DNA from: Nocardioides sp. Root1257
GTDB lineage: Bacteria > Actinomycetota > Actinomycetes > Propionibacteriales > Nocardioidaceae
Length of the DNA stretch: 52,192 nt
Direction of reading: 5' to 3'
Assembly (NCBI RefSeq): GCF_001425175.1
Contig: NZ_LMDV01000002.1
Location: 1 to 52,192 of the forward strand
How positions within the stretch are numbered: position 1 is the first letter of the stretch; every line of letters begins with the position of its first letter. The notes under the pieces are model-generated. The model was not told where the DNA came from. It ran no database searches and worked only from the letters and a program-made list of their open reading frames with translations. Made by a program: the position numbers and the translations under genes. This document shows, piece after piece, positions 9,559-17,496 of this stretch.

Positions 9559-9587
9559 CTGGGGAGTGTCACCAATCAACCGAAGTA
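8331..9587. mobile_element. IS481-family-like insertion sequence with broken transposase
   Basis: A unit of about 1.26 kb bounded by 20-bp terminal inverted repeats: TACTTCGGTTGATCGGTGAC on the left and its complement GTCACCAATCAACCGAAGTA on the right, with one mismatch. It contains one transposase reading frame on the minus strand. More copies of the same terminal motif lie just outside: inverted at 8307-8325 on the left, and at 9591-9608 and 9638-9655 on the right. These look like scars of related insertions or solo ends. Confidence 0.85.
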
Positions 9588-9637
9588 GCCGTCACCCATC
9601 ACCCGAAGATGCGTAACGCATCAACCGAAGCCCGAAC

Positions 9638-9677
9638 GTCACCCATCAGGCGAAGTCATACAGACCACAGGTGGGGC
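9638..9677 (+). repeat. 40-bp direct repeat, right copy
   Basis: Second copy of the repeat at 8261-8300, differing at two positions (GCGAAGTCATAC here, GCGACGTCATGC on the left). Its last six bases form the 3' acceptor end of the neighbouring CAU tRNA gene. Confidence 0.85.
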
Positions 9678-9745
9678 GGGTGGGGCTCGAACCCACGACC
9701 CAAGGATTATGAGTCCTCTGCTCTAACCGACTGAGCTACCGCCCC
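9672..9745 (-). tRNA. tRNA with CAU anticodon (Met or Ile2)
   Basis: The reverse complement folds as a tRNA: acceptor GGGGCGG pairs with CCGCCCC, D-arm GCTCAGTCGGTTAGAGC, anticodon stem GAGGA/TCCTT around the loop CTCATAA (anticodon CAU), T-arm GTGGGTTCGAGCCCCAC, discriminator A. CCA is not encoded; the gene is followed by CCTG. A CAU anticodon can mean elongator Met, initiator Met or lysidine-modified Ile2. The A-U rich D-loop and absence of the initiator signature argue against initiator, but Met and Ile2 cannot be separated by eye. Confidence 0.93.
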
Positions 9746-9789
9746 TCGCGCCGCCGCAGCCTAGCCGTTGGACCATCGCCCACGGCGAC

Positions 9790-10161
9790 CTACGGCCGGG
9801 CGCGCCGGGTGTCGATCGCGAGGGCCAGGGCGTTGAGACCGGCCCAGCCGAGCGTGACGCCGAGGATCTTGCGGCGGATGGCGGGGTCGTCGGTGCTGGT
9901 GGAGAGGACAGCGGCGTCGCCGAGGTCCATCGCGATCCGCAGCACCATGGCCGCCTGGACGGTCCGGTCGGAGCGGCCGAGGATGCCGAGGGCGCCGATC
10001 GCCGAGTCGCGGACGCCGTACGTGCGCGCGAGCAGCTCGAGACCCTTCTGGTGCTCCCGGTCGGCCTGGAGCGCCTGCCAGAGGTGGCCGGGCTGGGCGA
10101 GGGCGTAGCCGCCGTACGCGGCGGTGGCGACGGACAGGACACGGCTCAGCGGGTAGCTCAT
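9790..10161 (-). CDS. Small membrane protein of unknown function (DUF4267-like)
   Basis: A 123-residue protein with three or four hydrophobic stretches and a central ARTYGVRDSAIGALGIL segment; this GxRD motif resembles small DUF4267-type membrane proteins. The family match is tentative. The start is ATG 10161 (MSYPLSRVLSVA); upstream in-frame codons run back into the terminator and tRNA-Asn and are unlikely to be translated. It sits between two tRNA genes, all on the minus strand, below a strong terminator. Confidence 0.7.
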   Translation of the reverse strand: MSYPLSRVLSVATAAYGGYALAQPGHLWQALQADREHQKGLELLARTYGVRDSAIGALGILGRSDRTVQAAMVLRIAMDLGDAAVLSTSTDDPAIRRKILGVTLGWAGLNALALAIDTRRARP

Positions 10162-10213
10162 GGGCGACCGGTACCCGCACACGCCCGACTCACGCTCGGG
10201 CCGGGAGAACGAC

Positions 10214-10246
10214 GAAGGGCCCGTCTCGTGATGAGACGGGCCCTTC
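10214..10246 (-). terminator. Strong hairpin terminator downstream of tRNA-Asn
   Basis: A perfect 14-bp stem GAAGGGCCCGTCTC with a 5-nt loop. It lies just 3' of tRNA-Asn on the minus strand and before the next gene. Only a weak T-rich tail follows, which is common in high-GC actinobacteria. Confidence 0.85.
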
Positions 10247-10254
10247 GCTGCTGG

Positions 10255-10327
10255 CTCCCCCGGTTGGACTCGAACCAACAACCCTCCGGTTAACAGCCGA
10301 ATGCTCTGCCAGTTGAGCTACAGGGGA
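10255..10327 (-). tRNA. tRNA-Asn (GTT)
   Basis: The reverse complement begins TCCCCTGTAGCTCAACTGGC and folds with acceptor TCCCCTG/CGGGGGA. The anticodon loop CTGTTAA gives anticodon GTT (Asn). The T-arm is TTGTTGGTTCGAGTCCAAC and the discriminator is G. CCA follows in the genome (10252-10254). All arms are intact, so the gene is likely functional. Confidence 0.97.
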
Positions 10328-10423
10328 TCGGTGCAGCCCGCACAGGTTAGCAATCGGGCGGCGTCGTGAAAAATTGAGGTGGCAGTTCGGACCGAGCCTG
10401 CGAGGGACGAACGTAAGCCGCCT

Positions 10424-10490
10424 CGGTTGAGGAGGCTCGGCTGGGGCTTGCGCGCCAGCGCGAGACGCAGCGAGCCGTCTCGAAACCAGG
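10424..10490. repeat. Dispersed palindromic repeat, copy 1 (long variant)
   Basis: The element starts CGGTTGAGGAGGCTCGG and ends GCCGTCTCGAAACC, with a GC-rich palindromic middle (CTTGCGCGCCAGCGCGAGACGC). Its ends match those of repeats at 27339-27377 and 51378-51413 (GGTTGAGG...TCTCGAAACC). It fills most of the gap between tRNA-Asn and the gene downstream of dnaG, which otherwise holds nothing I recognise. Confidence 0.75.
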
Positions 10491-10493
10491 TGG

Positions 10494-10997
10494 TCACTCG
10501 AGCCCGACGTCGGCGCGGGCCGCCTCCAGAGCCTCGGTCGCGGCCGCCTGGACCGCGGGGTCGGCGGGGTCGACGCCCTCGTCGTACTCGTAGATCCACT
10601 GCACGGGGTGCTGGCCGTTGGGGGCGCGGCGGGCGATCACGCGGACGCCGCGACGGCCCGAGACGGGCACGTGGCGCTGCAGGATGATGCTGGCGGTGAC
10701 GCGCTCGCGCACGAGCTGGAGCAGCAGCCCGGGCTCGTCGAGCGTGAGCAGGTGCTCGGGCCTGGCCTCCCCCCACGAGCCGACCTCGACCACGTGGAGG
10801 GTCGAGGAGTCCTGGTCCCAGTCGGCCGACTGCACGTCCTCCCACGGGATGCGGACGGTCTCCTCGAGGCCGCCCGCGCCCAGCGGACGGACGACGTAGA
10901 GCGCGTCACGGGTGCCGCCGACGCGTCCCTCCGCGGCCGTGGCGTGCGCGAGCAGCTTCTCGCCCCGCTCGACGCGGACGGCGGGCTTCCACTTCAC
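10494..10997 (-). CDS. Conserved hypothetical protein, downstream of dnaG
   Basis: A 167-residue cytoplasmic protein (GTG start) with no signal peptide or membrane helix. The N-terminal part, with short strands such as LYVVRPLG and RIPWEDVQSADWDQD followed by TLHVVEVGSW, reads like a PH-like beta barrel; the C-terminus is helical and acidic. It begins 10 nt after the dnaG stop codon on the same strand, so it is probably co-transcribed with dnaG. I recognise it as a type of actinobacterial hypothetical protein but know no function. Confidence 0.75.
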   Translation of the reverse strand: MKWKPAVRVERGEKLLAHATAAEGRVGGTRDALYVVRPLGAGGLEETVRIPWEDVQSADWDQDSSTLHVVEVGSWGEARPEHLLTLDEPGLLLQLVRERVTASIILQRHVPVSGRRGVRVIARRAPNGQHPVQWIYEYDEGVDPADPAVQAAATEALEAARADVGLE

Positions 10998-11007
10998 GAC
11001 GGCGACC

Positions 11008-12876
11008 TCACGACGGCGGCCCGGCGAGCCGGTCGCGGAGCGCCCGGCGGTGCGCCTCGAGCGCCGCCAGCTCGCCGAACATCTTGTTGAACTCCTCCGG
11101 CTGCTCGACCGGGTTGGTGCGCTGGAGCTTCGACTTGATCGCGCCGATCCGGCGGGCCGTGGTGAGCTCCATCAGGCGGATCACGTGCTCCGCGACGTAC
11201 GCCGCGTCCGGCTCCTTCTTGAGCGGCTCGACGGCCAGCGCGCCGATCGTCGAGGAGACCTCCGGATCGGTGGCGGCGTCGCGCAGCTTGGTGCCCCACC
11301 CGGGGTCGCCGGCGCCGGCGCCCGGACCACCGGCGGCGGCGACCAGCTCCCAGACCGCGCGGTACGTCGGGTGCGTGAAGTCGTTGGGGCCGATCTCCGA
11401 GGTGGAGCGACCGATGGTCATCGGGTGCTGGACCACGAGCTTGAGGGTCTCCCGCTCGAGGGAGAACCGCGGGTCGCGCAGGTCGGGCACGTTGCTGCGC
11501 GGCGGCGGGGTGGCGGTCGCGGCCGCGGGCTCCTGGCCGGGACGCCGGTGGGCGGCACGACGGACCTCGACGCGGGCCTCGTCGATGTCGATGCCGATCA
11601 TCCCGGCGATCTCACGGGCGAACGCGTCGACCTTCGACTTGTCGCGGATGCTCGACACCAGCCGGGCGCTCTCGCGCAGCGCGTCGACCCGGCCGTCGGC
11701 GCGGTCCAGGTCGTACTTGCTCACGATGTTGGAGAGCACGAAGCGGTAGAGCGGCACCCGCCGGGCGACCAGCTCGCGGACCGCCGCGTCGCCCTTCTTG
11801 ATGCGTACGTCGCACGGGTCGAGGCCGTCGGGCTCGACGGCGACGTACGTCTGCGAGACGAAGTTCTGGTCGCCGCTGAAGGCCCGGATCGCGGCCTTCT
11901 GGCCGGCAGCGTCACCGTCGAAGGTGAAGATCACCTCGCCGCGGAACTCCTCGTGGTCGTTGAGGAAGCGCCGGAGCACGCGGGCGTGGTCGTCGCCGAA
12001 CGCGGTGCCGCAGGTGGCGATCGCCGTACCGACCCCGGACAGGTGGCAGGCCATCACGTCGGTGTAGCCCTCGACGATCACGGCCTGCGAGGACCGGGCG
12101 ATCTCGCGCCGGGCGAGGTCGAGCCCGTAGAGCACCTGGCTCTTCTTGTAGATCCGGGTCTCGGGGGTGTTGAGGTACTTCGCCTCGATGCGGTCGTCGT
12201 CGAAGATCCGCCGCGCGCCGAAGCCGATGGTGTCGCCGGGGGCGTCGCGGATCGGCCACAGCAGCCGCCCGCGGAAGCGGTCGTACGCCGAGCGCCCGAT
12301 CGCCACCAGGCCCGCCTCGACCGTCTCCTCCTGCGTGAAGCCGCGGCCCCGCAGGTGCTTGAAGAGCGCCTCGCCCTCGCGCGGGGCGAAGCCGATGCCG
12401 AAGGTCGCTGCGGCCTCCTGGTCGAAGCCGCGCTCGGCGAGGAACTGCCGCGCCACCAGCGCGTCCGGGGTCGCGAGCTGCTCGGCGTAGAACTCCTGGG
12501 CGACCTTGTTGGCCTCGATCAGGCGCTGCCGCGGCGGACCCTTGGGGCGCTGCTCCTCGCGGGCGTCGCCCTCTTCGCGCCGCAGCTGCACGCCGTACTT
12601 GTCGGCCAGGCGCTCGACGGTCTCGGTGAACGTGAGGCCGTCGATCTTCATCAGGAAGCTGATGACGTCGCCGCTCTCGTTGCAGCCGAAGCAGTGGTAG
12701 AAGCCGCGGGCCGGGGTGACGTGGAACGACGGGGACTTCTCGTCGTGGAAGGGGCAGAGCCCCTTCTGGGAGCCGCCCCCGGCGTTCTTGAGCGTGACGT
12801 ACTGCGAGACGACGTCGTCGATGCGCGCCTTCTCGCGCACCTCGGCGATGTCATCCTCGCGGATCCGGCCTGCCAC
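11008..12876 (-). CDS. dnaG: DNA primase
   Basis: A 622-residue primase that makes RNA primers at the replication fork with DnaB helicase. The N-terminal CHC2 zinc finger is visible (CPFHDEKSPSFHV then CFGCNESGD, about residues 40-66). The Toprim core carries VIVEGYTDVMA and FTFDGDAAGQ, the metal-binding acidic residues. A linker rich in Ala and Pro follows, then a helical C-terminal helicase-interaction domain. Length is normal for actinobacterial DnaG. The GTG start gives MAGRIREDDIAEVRE, a typical family N-terminus. Confidence 0.98.
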   Translation of the reverse strand: MAGRIREDDIAEVREKARIDDVVSQYVTLKNAGGGSQKGLCPFHDEKSPSFHVTPARGFYHCFGCNESGDVISFLMKIDGLTFTETVERLADKYGVQLRREEGDAREEQRPKGPPRQRLIEANKVAQEFYAEQLATPDALVARQFLAERGFDQEAAATFGIGFAPREGEALFKHLRGRGFTQEETVEAGLVAIGRSAYDRFRGRLLWPIRDAPGDTIGFGARRIFDDDRIEAKYLNTPETRIYKKSQVLYGLDLARREIARSSQAVIVEGYTDVMACHLSGVGTAIATCGTAFGDDHARVLRRFLNDHEEFRGEVIFTFDGDAAGQKAAIRAFSGDQNFVSQTYVAVEPDGLDPCDVRIKKGDAAVRELVARRVPLYRFVLSNIVSKYDLDRADGRVDALRESARLVSSIRDKSKVDAFAREIAGMIGIDIDEARVEVRRAAHRRPGQEPAAATATPPPRSNVPDLRDPRFSLERETLKLVVQHPMTIGRSTSEIGPNDFTHPTYRAVWELVAAAGGPGAGAGDPGWGTKLRDAATDPEVSSTIGALAVEPLKKEPDAAYVAEHVIRLMELTTARRIGAIKSKLQRTNPVEQPEEFNKMFGELAALEAHRRALRDRLAGPPS

Positions 12877-12897
12877 GTGGCGGAGTCTATGCGGGCG

Positions 12898-13812
12898 TCA
12901 GTAGTCGCCGGACATGACGTTCACAAGCTCGTCACCGCCGGCGTAGCGGTGCAGCTGGTCGCGCACCAGACGGTGCGCCCGTGGCCACATCGCACTGCTC
13001 GCGCCCCCGACGTGTGGCGAGATGAGCAGACCGGGCGCGTCCCACAGCGGGTGGTCCGCGGGCACCGGCTCCGGATCGACGACATCGACAGCGGCGCGGA
13101 GGCGGTGGGCGCTCAGCTCGGCGAGCAGCGCGTCGTTGTCGACGACGGGCCCGCGGGCGACGTTGACCAGCAGGGCGCCGTCCGGCATGGCGGCGAGGAA
13201 GGCCGCGTCGACCAGGCCCCGGGTCTCGTCGGTGAGGGGTACGACGAGCACCACGACGTCCGCATCGGGGAGGAGCCTCGGCAGCTCGGTGATCGCGTGG
13301 ACGCCGTCGCGGGCCCGGCGCGCGACCCGGGTGATCTCCACCTCGAAGGGCTCCAGACGCCGTTCGATCGCCTCGCCGATGGCGCCGTACCCGACCAGCA
13401 GCACGCGCTTGTCGGCGAGCGCCGGGCGCCAGCCCGGCTTCCACTCGTGGCGGTCCTGGGCGCGGACCCAGTCCGGGATGCCGCGGAGACTCGCCAGGAC
13501 CAGGGTGAGCGCCAGCTCCGCGGTGGACGTGTCGTGGATGCCGCGGCCGTTGCAGAGGGTGACGCCGGCCGGGACGGACGAGCGCAGGTTGTCGACGCCT
13601 GCGGTCAGGGTCTGCACGACCTCCAGGCTGGTCATCCGCGCCAGCACCTCGGCGACCCGTGGGCCGACCATGTACGGCGGCACGTAGAAGCGCACGTCGC
13701 CGACGCTGTCCGGCACCTCGCGGGTCGGGTCGACGACCTGGTAGCGCAGCCCCGTCGGCGGGTCGCCGAGCAGGGACGGTTCGAACGGCAGCCACACGAG
13801 GCGATCGGTCAC
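12898..13812 (-). CDS. D-isomer-specific 2-hydroxyacid dehydrogenase
   Basis: A 304-residue NAD(P)-dependent dehydrogenase. The Rossmann motif is VLLVGYGAIGEAIERRL. The catalytic residues are in place: Arg in VNVARGPVVDN, Glu in VDVVDPEPVPADHPLW and His in ISPHVGGASS. The N-terminal substrate lobe is shorter than in SerA and there is no ACT domain, so it is more like glyoxylate/hydroxypyruvate-type reductases; the substrate is unknown. The GTG start at 13812 lies 22 nt after the stop of the regulator gene upstream on the same strand. Confidence 0.92.
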   Translation of the reverse strand: MTDRLVWLPFEPSLLGDPPTGLRYQVVDPTREVPDSVGDVRFYVPPYMVGPRVAEVLARMTSLEVVQTLTAGVDNLRSSVPAGVTLCNGRGIHDTSTAELALTLVLASLRGIPDWVRAQDRHEWKPGWRPALADKRVLLVGYGAIGEAIERRLEPFEVEITRVARRARDGVHAITELPRLLPDADVVVLVVPLTDETRGLVDAAFLAAMPDGALLVNVARGPVVDNDALLAELSAHRLRAAVDVVDPEPVPADHPLWDAPGLLISPHVGGASSAMWPRAHRLVRDQLHRYAGGDELVNVMSGDY

Positions 13813-13834
13813 GCTCGGAGCCTACGGGTCGGGT

Positions 13835-14323
13835 TCAGCGGCGGTAGACGCTGACCAGCACGCCGTACGACGCCTCCCGCTCCCCCGCCTGCTCGAGGTC
13901 CTGGACGACCCGCTCGAGGTGCCGGGTGAGCGCCTCCGCCTGCTGCCGGGTGAGCCGGACGGTGCGGTGGTTGACGAGCGGCTCCCGGGCCGCGTCGACC
14001 TCCTCCGCGATGGTCGCGAACATCGCCCGGGTGGCGTCGGTGCCGTCGGGCAGGCGCAGTCGGGGCACAGCGGTGACGTAGTACTGCTCCGTCCCGCCGC
14101 GCACCGTGCGGGTGCGGCTCGGCTCGAGCAGCCCGGCGGCGACCAGGACCTTCACGTGGTGGGCGACGTTGCCCTTGTTGGTGCCGAGGCGGTGGGTCAG
14201 CTGGCTGACGGTCGCCTCGCCGGTGCCGACCTCGCGCCAGATGCGGTGTCGCATCGGGTGGTCGAAGGCGCGGACCTGGGCGGGGGTGGCGACGGGAACG
14301 GGCTCGATCGTCGGCTGGGTCAC
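13835..14323 (-). CDS. ArsR-like winged-helix transcriptional regulator
   Basis: A 162-residue DNA-binding protein. Residues about 15-75 form an HTH_20-type winged helix: MRHRIWREVGTGEATVSQLT, then HRLGTNKGNVAHHVKVLVAA and GLLEPSRTRTVRGG. The C-terminal half is helical and probably dimerises or senses a ligand. No cysteine metal-binding motif is present, so it is unlikely to be a metal sensor. Its GTG start faces the S41-type gene across a 56-nt gap that holds a perfect inverted repeat, its probable operator. Confidence 0.88.
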   Translation of the reverse strand: MTQPTIEPVPVATPAQVRAFDHPMRHRIWREVGTGEATVSQLTHRLGTNKGNVAHHVKVLVAAGLLEPSRTRTVRGGTEQYYVTAVPRLRLPDGTDATRAMFATIAEEVDAAREPLVNHRTVRLTRQQAEALTRHLERVVQDLEQAGEREASYGVLVSVYRR

Positions 14324-14327
14324 GAAT

Positions 14328-14353
14328 CAAGCGTCAAGAGCAGTGGACGCTTG
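14328..14353. promoter_or_regulatory. Inverted repeat, likely operator of the ArsR-like regulator
   Basis: CAAGCGTC (14328-14335) and its exact complement GACGCTTG (14346-14353) are separated by 10 nt, in the gap between two divergent start codons. A partial direct repeat (GCGTCAAGAG / TGTGTCAAGAG) overlaps it. The position suggests that the regulator controls both itself and the S41-type gene. Confidence 0.6.
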
Positions 14354-14379
14354 TGTCAAGAGCCCGCTGGACTGCTCCC

Positions 14380-15222
14380 ATGATGATCACCGAAGTACAG
14401 GACCTGGTCCGGACCCACTACGTCTTCCCCGAGCTCACCGACGCCATCACCGGCGCGGTCGCCGCCGTGGAGCTCGCCGACGACCCGGAGACCGACGCGG
14501 CGACCCTCACGGCCGCCCTCCAGTCGGTCAACGGTGACCGGCACCTGCGGGTGCGACACTTCCCCGAGGGCGTCCCGCCCGACCGGGACGAGGCCGACGT
14601 CCAGGCCTGGCTCGCCGGGCTGGCCCTCGCGCAGGGGCCCGGGATCGCCGAGGTCCGCCGCCTCGAGGACAACACCGGCCTGGTGGTCGTCGGCCCGGTC
14701 ATCCTGTCGCCGGAGCACCTCGGCCCGGCCGCGGCCGCCGCCTTCACCCTGCTGCTGGGAGCGGCGCGGCTGGTGCTCGACCTCCGCGGGTGCGTCGGCG
14801 GCGTGCCGGAGTCCGTGGCCCTGCTGGTCAGCCACCTCGTCGGCGACGAGCCGGTCCACCTGCAGGACCTGCTGCACCGCGACGGCGCCGTCACGTCGTC
14901 CTGGACCACGCCGTCGGTCTCCCCCAAGGTCCCCGCCGACGTGCCGATCACCGTGCTGACGAGCACGCGGACCTTCAGCGGCGGCGAGGAGGTCGCCTAC
15001 GACCTGCAGGCGCTCGGCCGGGCCCGGGTCGTCGGCGAGACCACCGGTGGCGGGGCGCACCCGCGCGAGGCGTTCGACCTGACGTCGCACCTGCAGCTGC
15101 ACGTGCCGATCGCCCGGTCGGTCAACGCCGTGACGGGGACCAACTGGGAGGGCGTCGGCGTCGTCCCCGACGTGGCGTGCCCGGCCGACGACGCGCTCGA
15201 GGTCGCGCTCAGCCGCCGGTGA
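14380..15222 (+). CDS. S41-family (IRBP/tail-specific protease-like) hydrolase
   Basis: A 280-residue protein. The N-terminus (LVRTHYVFPELTDAITG) matches the helical IRBP N-domain. The core has LVLDLRGCVGGVPESVALL and the nucleophile region LTSTRTFSGGEEVAYDLQ, with Ser in TFSGGEE, followed by VVGETTGGGAHP and a C-terminal GVGVVPDV, all typical of S41 peptidases. There is no signal peptide, so it is probably cytoplasmic. The start is ATG 14380 or 14383. It is divergent from the ArsR-like regulator and its 3' end overlaps dgt by 14 nt (convergent). Confidence 0.88.
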   Translation: MMITEVQDLVRTHYVFPELTDAITGAVAAVELADDPETDAATLTAALQSVNGDRHLRVRHFPEGVPPDRDEADVQAWLAGLALAQGPGIAEVRRLEDNTGLVVVGPVILSPEHLGPAAAAAFTLLLGAARLVLDLRGCVGGVPESVALLVSHLVGDEPVHLQDLLHRDGAVTSSWTTPSVSPKVPADVPITVLTSTRTFSGGEEVAYDLQALGRARVVGETTGGGAHPREAFDLTSHLQLHVPIARSVNAVTGTNWEGVGVVPDVACPADDALEVALSRR

Positions 15223-16444
15223 GGGCCGCGTGGCGGGCGACGGCGCTCTGGTCGGTCAGCGACGCGACCTGGTCGAGCACCACGCGCAGCCGGGCAGCGT
15301 CGTCGGCGGCGGCACGCCAGTCGTCGGCGTACTGCCGGTCCAGGGCGTCCGGCCCGCGCTCCGCCAGCACCGCGACCAGCTCGGCGAGCAGCTCGCGCTG
15401 GCGCACCATCAGCGCGACCCGGTCGTCGGCCTGCATGACGTAGTGCGCCGCGATGCCCTTGAGCACCGCGATCTCCACGCGGGTGTCCTCGGGGACGACG
15501 AGGTCCGTGCCGTAGCGCACGAACGGCCCGTCGCCGGCGGCGAAGGTCGCGTGTTGCACGGCGCCGCAGAAGCGGCCGATCAGGTCGCTCGTGAGGTTCT
15601 TGAGCGCGGCGAGCGAGCGCCGGCTCCCGTCGTACGGCGCGCTCGGCCAGCTGCCCACCGCGCTGAGGTCGGCGAGGGCGGAGGCCAGGCGCGCGTCGTC
15701 GACGTCGGGGAGGTACCAGCCGCGGACGGTCTCCCAGACGGCCGCCCCGTCGATCGCGGTCAGGTCGACCCGGCCGGCCACCACGCCGTCCTCGACGTCG
15801 TGGACGGAGTAGGCGACGTCGTCGGCCAGGTCCATGATCTGCGCCTCGATGCACGTGCGGCCCTCGACGGCACCGCGCCGGATCCAGTCGAAGACCGGGC
15901 GGTCGTCGGCGTACACGCCGAACTTGCCGTCGGGACCGGCCTCGGCATGCCCCCACGGGTACTTCGCGCAGGCGTCGAGCGTCGCCCGGGTCAGGTTGAG
16001 GCCGACCGAGGCACCCCCGGCGTCGAAGGTCTTGGCCTCCAGGCGCGTGAGCAGCCGCAGGGTCTGCGCGTTGCCCTCGAACCCGCCGCACGACGCCGCG
16101 ACCTCGGCGAGCACGCGCTCGCCGTTGTGGCCGAACGGTGGGTGCCCGAGGTCGTGCGCGAGGGCAGCGGTCTCCGCGATGTCGGGCTGGCTGCCCAGCG
16201 CGCGGGACAGGTCGCGCGCCACCTGCGCGACCTCCAGGCTGTGGGTGAGCCGGTTGCGCACGAAGTCGTCGCTCTGCGGCCCGACCACCTGGGTCTTGGC
16301 GGCCAGCCGACGCGACGCAGCGGCGTGCACGACCCGGGCCCGGTCGCGCTCGAAGGCCGTGCGGACCGGGGCGTCCACCCGCTTGGGCGGCTCCTCGACG
16401 ATCCGCTCGCGCGCGGCGTCGTCGTACCCGTCGTGGTCAGTCAT
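15209..16444 (-). CDS. dgt: dGTP triphosphohydrolase-like HD protein
   Basis: A 411-residue member of the dGTPase family that hydrolyses dNTPs to nucleosides and triphosphate. HD-domain metal ligands are visible: His in RNRLTHSLEVAQ, then HD in ALAHDLGHPPFGHNGE, and the later Asp in IMDLADDVAYSVHD. Length fits the actinobacterial type. The start is ATG 16444. In actinobacteria this gene is commonly near dnaG, as here. Confidence 0.95.
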   Translation of the reverse strand: MTDHDGYDDAARERIVEEPPKRVDAPVRTAFERDRARVVHAAASRRLAAKTQVVGPQSDDFVRNRLTHSLEVAQVARDLSRALGSQPDIAETAALAHDLGHPPFGHNGERVLAEVAASCGGFEGNAQTLRLLTRLEAKTFDAGGASVGLNLTRATLDACAKYPWGHAEAGPDGKFGVYADDRPVFDWIRRGAVEGRTCIEAQIMDLADDVAYSVHDVEDGVVAGRVDLTAIDGAAVWETVRGWYLPDVDDARLASALADLSAVGSWPSAPYDGSRRSLAALKNLTSDLIGRFCGAVQHATFAAGDGPFVRYGTDLVVPEDTRVEIAVLKGIAAHYVMQADDRVALMVRQRELLAELVAVLAERGPDALDRQYADDWRAAADDAARLRVVLDQVASLTDQSAVARHAALTGG

Positions 16445-16476
16445 CGCAGGCCGAGCCTAGAGGTACGGCGCGAGCG

Positions 16477-17340
16477 TCAGTACGTCGAGACGTGCACGTG
16501 GTCGTAGTGGTTGGCCGTGGCCGAACCACGCGACGGGAAGGTCCGCCAGCCCTCGCCGGCGCGGACCGGGGTCCAGATCTGCTGGCGCCAGAGGATGTCG
16601 TAGAGCTTGAGCTCGGACGCGTGCGACTTGAGGAAGTCGGCGATCGCGTTGCCGAGGGTCACGTCGCTGGTCATGATGTCCAGCGCCTTGCCCGAGGAGT
16701 GCTCGCCGTGCGCGTCCCAGCCGCCGTACGACGTGATCTGCGGGAAGGCGTGGCACACGGAGCGGTAGACGTAGACGGCGTTGCTGGTCAGGCCGTTCTC
16801 GACGCTCGTGTCGGGGCAGGGCGCCATCGAGAGCCCGGCGGCCGCGGCGACCGGCTTCTCGTCGGAGAGGTAGCCGTCGGTGACCCAGCGGGCCTGGCCG
16901 TCCAGGACGACCTCGACGCGGCCGTCGGCCTTGCGACCCGTGACCAGGACCCGCTTGCCGGACTCGATCTCGCCGTCCTGCTTCGCGTCCTTGCCGGAGC
17001 TCGACCAGAGGTTGAGGTCGGCGGTCGTCCACAGCCGGGTGTCCGCCGTGCGTACGGCGGCCCGGGTCGCCACGAGGCGCTTGTTGCGCTCGCTCGCCTT
17101 CTGCAGCTGCACCCGCTCGAGGCGGGCGTCGGCGCGGGAGACGGTGTCGCGCGACGTCGTCACGCTGGAGATGTCGGCCGAGTCCTTGGCCAGCAGGCTG
17201 CCCGTCGAGGCGGGGTTGCTGGCCAGCACGCCGAGGGTCACCGCGGAGGCCGTCGCCAGGAGGGCGATGGGTGCGGCCACGGTGGCGGCGCGGGGCTTGC
17301 GGCGGGCATCGGTGTCCCGCTTGTGGCGATGCTCTGCCAC
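16477..17340 (-). CDS. Secreted M15-type zinc peptidase-like protein with SH3-like domain
   Basis: A 287-residue protein that starts at GTG 17340 (MAEHRHKRDTDARR), with AAGGAT placed upstream; longer in-frame starts lack such a site. A signal anchor spans about residues 22-42. A helical linker and an SH3-like stretch (TADLNLWSSSGKDAKQ ... RWVTDGYL) precede a C-terminal domain. That domain has the zinc-peptidase motifs of the M15 / D-Ala-D-Ala carboxypeptidase fold: HGEHSSGKALDIM and a final NHYDHVHVS. It probably acts on peptidoglycan outside the cell. The 156 nt upstream hold no gene. Confidence 0.85.
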   Translation of the reverse strand: MAEHRHKRDTDARRKPRAATVAAPIALLATASAVTLGVLASNPASTGSLLAKDSADISSVTTSRDTVSRADARLERVQLQKASERNKRLVATRAAVRTADTRLWTTADLNLWSSSGKDAKQDGEIESGKRVLVTGRKADGRVEVVLDGQARWVTDGYLSDEKPVAAAAGLSMAPCPDTSVENGLTSNAVYVYRSVCHAFPQITSYGGWDAHGEHSSGKALDIMTSDVTLGNAIADFLKSHASELKLYDILWRQQIWTPVRAGEGWRTFPSRGSATANHYDHVHVSTY

Positions 17341-17496
17341 AGCGCTGATCCTTAGCTGTTGTCCATCAAGGGCATGTCGGTCGAACTCGGTGCCGGACCG
17401 CCGGGGGAAGGTCACGAAACGGCAACGACGGTCGAGTCAACCACAGGCTTACCGACGTCGTGGAATCTTCAAACGGTTCATCTGGGGTATTTCAGG

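Noticed and set aside
8261..9677. attL/attR of an integrative element at the tRNA gene
   Set aside because: The direct repeat enters only six bases of the tRNA and no tyrosine or serine integrase gene lies between the copies.
17341..17496. Riboswitch (c-di-AMP type) upstream of the M15-like peptidase
   Set aside because: Such riboswitches often precede cell-wall hydrolases in actinobacteria, and the leader ends in CAGCTAAGGATC, but I could not trace the conserved helices and core of the motif.
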